Shown: positions 58,554 through 64,000 of the stretch, piece after piece | Layout of the letters: each line of letters starts with the position of its first letter | Numbering within the stretch: position 1 is the stretch's first letter | NCBI GenBank assembly: GCA_022749655.1 | Contig: CP094243.1 | Coordinates: 1,736,001-1,800,000 of the forward strand | From: Xanthomonas phaseoli pv. phaseoli | Lineage (GTDB): Bacteria > Pseudomonadota > Gammaproteobacteria > Xanthomonadales > Xanthomonadaceae | Reading direction: 5' to 3' | Length of the DNA: 64,000 nucleotides | Notes under the pieces: model-generated | Database searches by the model: none | What the model was told of the DNA's origin: nothing | What the model saw: the letters and a program-made list of their open reading frames with translations, nothing else | Made by a program: the position numbers and the translations under genes

Positions 58554-60291
58554 ATGATGAATAGCGCCGTGACCGCAAATTTGGTGGGAATTACGGGCAT
58601 CGCGCGCCGTCTGGTACAGGACGGCGCTGTCGAAGAGGCAGTTGCGCGATCTGCGATGGATCAGGCATCTGCGGCAAAAGTTCCTCTGCCGCAATGGTTT
58701 GCTGAGAAGAAGTTGGTCACTGCTTCCCAGCTCGCCGCTGCTAATGCGGTCGAGTTCGGTATGCCGCTGCTGGATGTGTCGGCGTTCGACGCCAGCCAAA
58801 ACGCGGTCAAGCTGGTGAGTGAGGAACTACTCCAGAAGCACCAAGTCCTGCCGCTGTTCAAGCGCGGCAACCGGCTGTTCGTGGGGTGAGCAATCCGACC
58901 CAGACCCGGGCGCTGGATGACATCAAGTTCCACACGAACTTGGTAGTTGAGCCCATCCTTGTGGATGAAGATCAGATCCGTCGCACCCTGGAGCAATGGC
59001 AGGCCAGCAATGCTGCACTGGGCTCCGCGCTCGGTGACGACGAGGAGGGCATGGGGATCTCGACGTCTCGGCCGGCGACGAGGACATGGGCGCCGGCGGG
59101 GATTCCGGGGTCGATGCCAAGGGCGACGACACGCCGGTGGTGAAGTTCGTCAACAAGGTGCTGGTGGATGCGATCAGGCGGGGAGCCTCGGACATCCATT
59201 TCGAGCCGTATGAAGACGATTACCGGGTGCGCTTGCGCATCGACGGCTTGCTCAAGAACGTGGCCAAGGCGCCGGTGAAGCTGAATCAGCGCATCGCAGC
59301 GCGCCTGAAGGTGATGTCGCAGCTGGATATCGCCGAGAAGCGGGTGCCGCAGGATGGGCGCATCAAGCTCAACCTGTCCAAGACCAAGCAGATCGACTTC
59401 CGTGTCAGTACCTTGCCGACCCTGTTCGGTGAGAAGGTGGTGCTACGTATCCTGGACGGCAGCGCGGCCAAGCTGGGTATCGACAAGCTGGGCTATGAGG
59501 CGGACCAGCAGAAGTTGTTCCTGGAAGCGATCCACAAGCCGTACGGGATGGTACTGGTGACCGGGCCGACTGGCTCGGGCAAGACGGTCTCGCTGTACAC
59601 GGCGCTGGGTATCCTCAATGACGAGACGCGCAATATCTCCACTGCGGAAGACCCGGTCGAAATCCGCTTGCCTGGTGTCAACCAGGTGCAGCAGAACAAC
59701 AAGCGTGGCATGACCTTCGCCGCAGCCTTGCGCTCGTTCCTGCGACAGGATCCGGACATCATCATGGTCGGCGAAATCCGCGACCTGGAGACCGCCGAGA
59801 TCGCGATCAAGGCGGCCCAGACCGGTCACATGGTGCTGTCGACGTTGCACACCAACGATGCGCCACAGACCATTGCGCGTCTGATGAACATGGGCATCGC
59901 GCCGTACAACATCACCTCGTCGGTGACCCTGGTCATCGCGCAGCGGCTGGCGCGGCGCTTGTGCAACAACTGCAAGCGCAAGTCGACGCTGCCTGATAAC
60001 GCATTGCTGGCCGAAGGATTCACGCCTGCCCAGCTTGCCGCCGGGATCGAGCTGTATGAGGCGGTTGGCTGCGACGAGTGCACCGAAGGCTACAAGGGGC
60101 GGACCGGTATCTACCAGGTGATGCCGATGACCGACGAGATCAGTGCGATCGTGCTGGAAGGCGGCAATGCAATGCAGATCGCCGAGGCCGCGCAGGCGAT
60201 CGGTATCCGAGATTTGCGTCAATCGGCGCTGATGAAGGCTGCGAATGGGGTCACCAGCCTGGCAGAGATCAACCGGGTCACCAAGGACTAA
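58554..60291 (+). CDS. pilB: Type IV pilus extension ATPase, two frameshifts
   Basis: Hexameric ATPase powering pilus assembly. ATG 58554 (or 58557) starts the N-terminal regulatory domain ([40 protein letters not shown]). One G is missing at GGGG 58883-58886 (LFVG to [20 protein letters not shown]) and one at GGGG 59053-59056 (EGMG to [20 protein letters not shown]). The motor domain has [20 protein letters not shown], Walker [16 protein letters not shown], Asp box, Walker [21 protein letters not shown], His box [20 protein letters not shown] and zinc tetracysteine CNNCKRK / CDECTEG. About 577 aa when joined. The 3' end is repeated three times downstream. Confidence 0.94.
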
Positions 60292-60840
60292 AAGGCCCTC
60301 ATCCGCCCTCCGGGCATCTTCTCCCGCAAGCGGGAGAAGAGGGCTGCACTGCGATGCAGATCGCCGATGCAGCGCAGAAGATCGGTATCGGCGATTTGCG
60401 CCAGTCGGCGTTTGATGAGGGCTGCGCATTGGGTCACCAGCCTTGCCGAGATCAATCGTGTGACGAAGGACTAAGCGCCCTCATCCGCCCTCCGGGCACC
60501 TTCTCCCGCAAGCGGGAGAAGAGGGCTGCACTGCGATGCAGGTCGCCGATGCAGCACAGAAGATCGGTATCGGCGATTTGCGGCAGTGGGCGTTGATGAC
60601 GGCTGCGCATTGGGTGACCAGCCTGGCCGAGATCAATCGTGTGACGAAAGACTAAGCGCCCTCATCCGCCCTTCGGGCACCTTCTCCCGTAAGCGGGAGA
60701 AGAGGTCTGTACTGCGATGCAGATCGCCGATGTAGCGCATAAGATCGGTATCGGCGATTTGCGCCAGTCGGCGTTGATGAGGGCTGCGCATTGGGCGACC
60801 GGCCTGGCGCAAATCAATCGAGTAACCAAGGACGAAGGGC
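60169..60840 (+). repeat. Degenerate tandem array of the pilB 3' end plus hairpin
   Basis: Four units starting at 60169, 60351, 60533 and 60714, period about 182 bases. Each holds the last 41 codons of pilB (ATGCAGATCGCCGA to ACCAAGGACTAA) followed by about 60 bases with CCCTCATCCGCCC and a CTTCTCCCG-CAAG-CGGGAGAAG hairpin (first at 60318-60339). Unit 1 belongs to the real gene; the others are diverged and partly frameshifted. The last unit lacks the hairpin and runs into the GGGATTAGGGATT repeat. Confidence 0.88.
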
Positions 60841-60845
60841 TGGGA

Positions 60846-61052
60846 ATCGGGATTAGGGATTAGGGATGAGGGAATTGGAACAGCTGGCGGACCCGTACGG
60901 TCCAGGCTGTTTTGTCTGGACAACAGCGTCGAGCATTGCAGCCGACGACCGGGAGCTGACGCATGAGCCGGTCCATCGCAGTGTCTCCCACACAGGCCAT
61001 CGAGGCCGGCAACTGCGCTTTTACGATTCCCGATTCCCCACTCCCGATTCCC
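60846..61052. repeat. Inverted pair of GGGAATCGGGA-type dispersed repeats
   Basis: GGGAATCGGGATTAGGGATT at 60846 onward and the inverse CGATTCCCGATTCCCCACTC at 61024 onward flank about 150 bases with no supported gene, between the pilB array and pilR. Same repeat family as at 29103-29209. Confidence 0.65.
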
Positions 61053-61059
61053 TGCTCTG

Positions 61060-62454
<1,395 letters not shown>

Positions 62455-62784
62455 GGGACGCACGATAGCCCAGCGTGATGATGGTCGACAATTGTCGAGC
62501 GGGTCGCCGCCCAACCGTTCACCTGCTGCGCGGGCGCATCGTTGCGGTTTTCAGCACGTTTGCAAGGCGCCGATGCCAGTCGGCGATGCGGGGCTGTAGA
62601 TGTGCTGCGTCGCCAAACGCGTCTGCATACGAAAGCCTTGCTTGCGCAGGCCCGCAAGCCCTGCAAGCCAACTACCGCATGGCGTTTGCGTCTTCGCCAA
62701 TTGCAACGGTCTGCTATCGATCACGCTGCTCGCTCTGCTCGTTATTGTCACATCAGGCATCCCGCTCGACCGATCGCCAGGTCC
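62455..62784. other. Intergenic between pilS and pilR
   Basis: 330 bases without a supported gene. pilS and pilR are usually closely spaced, so this gap is longer than expected; no terminator with a T tail was recognised. Confidence 0.4.
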
Positions 62785-64000
62785 TTACTTGCCGAGCAAT
62801 CCGTTGGGTCCTTGCAACGAAATCCGGAAGCACGCGCCGCCGCCGGGGACCGAGACGTAGTCCAGTTGCGCCTGGTTGGCGCGGCAGAGTTCCTGGGCGA
62901 TGTACAGGCCCAGGCCGGTGCCATGCTCGGAGGTGGTATAGAACGGGCGGAACAGTTGTGCCGCCACCGCTTCCGGAATGCCTGGACCGCGGTCGATCAC
63001 ATCGATCACTGCCATGCGCTCGAGGCGCTCGACGTGCAGCTTGACCCGTGCCGGTTCGTCCATCACCCGGCCGTACTTGAGTGCGTTGTGCACCAGCGCG
63101 GTGAGGATCTGATGCAGGTGCTTGGGGTCGACCAACGCATGCACGGAGCTGCCCTGGATGCTGGCCTCCAGGATGTCGGTTTCCATCGACAAGGTCTGGC
63201 GGTATTCGACCACGAAGCGGCGTACAAATGCGGCCAGGTCTAGATTGTCCGGGGTGGCCCGTTCCCGGCGCGCCAGTGCGAGCACGCTCTCGACGATGCC
63301 GTTGGTGCGCTGGCATTGCTGGTGGATGATCTGCAGCAGGCGGCGGTCGGCATCGCCGATGTCCGGCGACTCCTCCAGCAACTGCGAGGCGTAGCTGATG
63401 GCGGCCAGCGGGTTGCGGATCTCGTGCGCCAGGCTGGCCGAGAAACGCCCCATGGCCGACAGGGTCAGCGACTCGGCGCGGCGCGATACCACGGTGGCAT
63501 CGTCCAGAAACACCAGCACCAGATCGCTGTCGGCGAGCAGGCGCACGAAGCGCGGCTGCACTTCCGGGCGGTCGGCGCCGAGTTGCAGCGGGGCTTCTTC
63601 CTGGCGCCAGCCGCTACGCCAGCGCTGCAGCCGGCGCGCCAGTTCCGGGGTGAGCGCCACCAGCGACAGGTCGGTGGACGGGGGCCGTTGGTCGCCATCG
63701 CCCAGCAAGCTCAGCGCCGCTTCGTTGGCCAACGAGATGTGGTTGTGGGTATCCACCACCAGCACGCCGGTGCGCATGCGCCGGATGATCAGTTCGTTGA
63801 TCTCGTACAGATTGGCGACCTGGGCGCCGCGTTCTTCGGCCAGCATCTGGTTGCGACGGGCGCGGGCGGCGATTTGTTCGCAGATGAAGGCCACCGCGAC
63901 GTAGCTGGTGGCAAACATCGCAAGCTCGGCCACCGGCCGGGTGGCGCCGCCGCCTTCGAGCAGGGTCCACAGGTATTCCAGCAGGATGGCGGCGCTGGCG
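62785..64000 (-). CDS. pilS: Sensor histidine kinase PilS, 5' partial
   Basis: Membrane kinase partner of PilR. The window ends inside the N-terminal membrane region (the frame is still open at 64000). Visible parts are a PAS-type segment (INELIIRRMRTGVLVVDTHN, HISLANEAALSLLG), H-box FSASLAHEIRNPLAAISYAS with the phospho-His, N-box TALVHNALKYGR, G1 IDRGPGIPEAV, F-box FRPFYTT and G2 EHGTGLGLYIAQEL. Stop TAA at 62785-62787. In Pseudomonas PilS monitors pilin in the membrane; the same role is likely here. Confidence 0.93.
   Translation of the reverse strand, partial: ASAAILLEYLWTLLEGGGATRPVAELAMFATSYVAVAFICEQIAARARRNQMLAEERGAQVANLYEINELIIRRMRTGVLVVDTHNHISLANEAALSLLGDGDQRPPSTDLSLVALTPELARRLQRWRSGWRQEEAPLQLGADRPEVQPRFVRLLADSDLVLVFLDDATVVSRRAESLTLSAMGRFSASLAHEIRNPLAAISYASQLLEESPDIGDADRRLLQIIHQQCQRTNGIVESVLALARRERATPDNLDLAAFVRRFVVEYRQTLSMETDILEASIQGSSVHALVDPKHLHQILTALVHNALKYGRVMDEPARVKLHVERLERMAVIDVIDRGPGIPEAVAAQLFRPFYTTSEHGTGLGLYIAQELCRANQAQLDYVSVPGGGACFRISLQGPNGLLGK

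Noticed and set aside
60318-60700. CRISPR array at the regularly spaced repeats after pilB
   Set aside because: Units are about 182 bases, diverged along their whole length and derived from pilB; there are no short identical repeats with unique spacers and no cas genes.
60633-60923. Open frames within and after the pilB repeat array as separate genes
   Set aside because: They are explained by repeated and frameshifted pilB 3' ends and dispersed repeats; no ribosome site or independent domain.

Overview
The window looks like a Xanthomonas chromosome, most likely X. oryzae or a close relative. The signs are high-GC backbone genes of Xanthomonas type (TonB-dependent receptor with GH97 and GH2 glycosidases, GDSL autotransporter esterase, PilD without cysteines), a XopG-like type III effector, many insertion sequences, and a CysN-CysC fusion of the kind called RaxQ in rice pathogens. 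The species is inferred; the genus is fairly safe.

Layout. 1-1643 is the 3' part of cysNC. 1.9-6.1 kb is an RND efflux adaptor plus pump. 6.4-12.5 kb carries an M1 aminopeptidase, a GNAT acetyltransferase, a SpoU rRNA methyltransferase and a type B carboxylesterase. 12.6-22.7 kb is a carbohydrate-scavenging locus: GH97 enzyme (-), GH2 enzyme (+), TonB-dependent receptor (+) and LacI regulator (-), with a perfect 12-bp palindrome between the divergent glycosidase genes. 23-33.2 kb holds housekeeping and envelope genes (M28 peptidase, mscL, FAH-family hydrolase, Rieske protein, SLC13-type transporter, trmB, thiSG, autotransporter esterase).

33.3-42.8 kb is a genomic island integrated in a tRNA-Gly(CCC) gene. 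The last 18 bases of the tRNA are repeated at 42756-42773. The island carries a tyrosine integrase split by a 151-bp IS5-type MITE, an H-NS-like gene cut by an IS3 element, an IS256 element, a xopG-like effector gene, a RadC-like gene and a DNA adenine methyltransferase truncated by another IS3 element. Beyond it lie a nuclease, an H-NS family gene, glgX, rimK and a two-component system. A second rearranged patch at 51.7-54.2 kb has a 5'-truncated SymE-like toxin gene and a 3'-truncated Rhs gene abutting opposite ends of one IS3 copy. 54.4-64 kb is the type IV pilus cluster (coaE-pilD-pilC on -, two pilins and pilB on +, pilR and pilS on -), with a sigma-54 type promoter before the first pilin and a degenerate tandem array of the pilB 3' end.

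A pervasive oddity is that about 20 otherwise ordinary genes are broken by small indels, mostly one missing base in a G, C or T run, with homologous coding continuing in the next frame. So many in conserved genes (coaE, trmB, pilB, pilC) point to sequence errors rather than real decay. Such genes are given as one CDS spanning both frames, with the break position stated.
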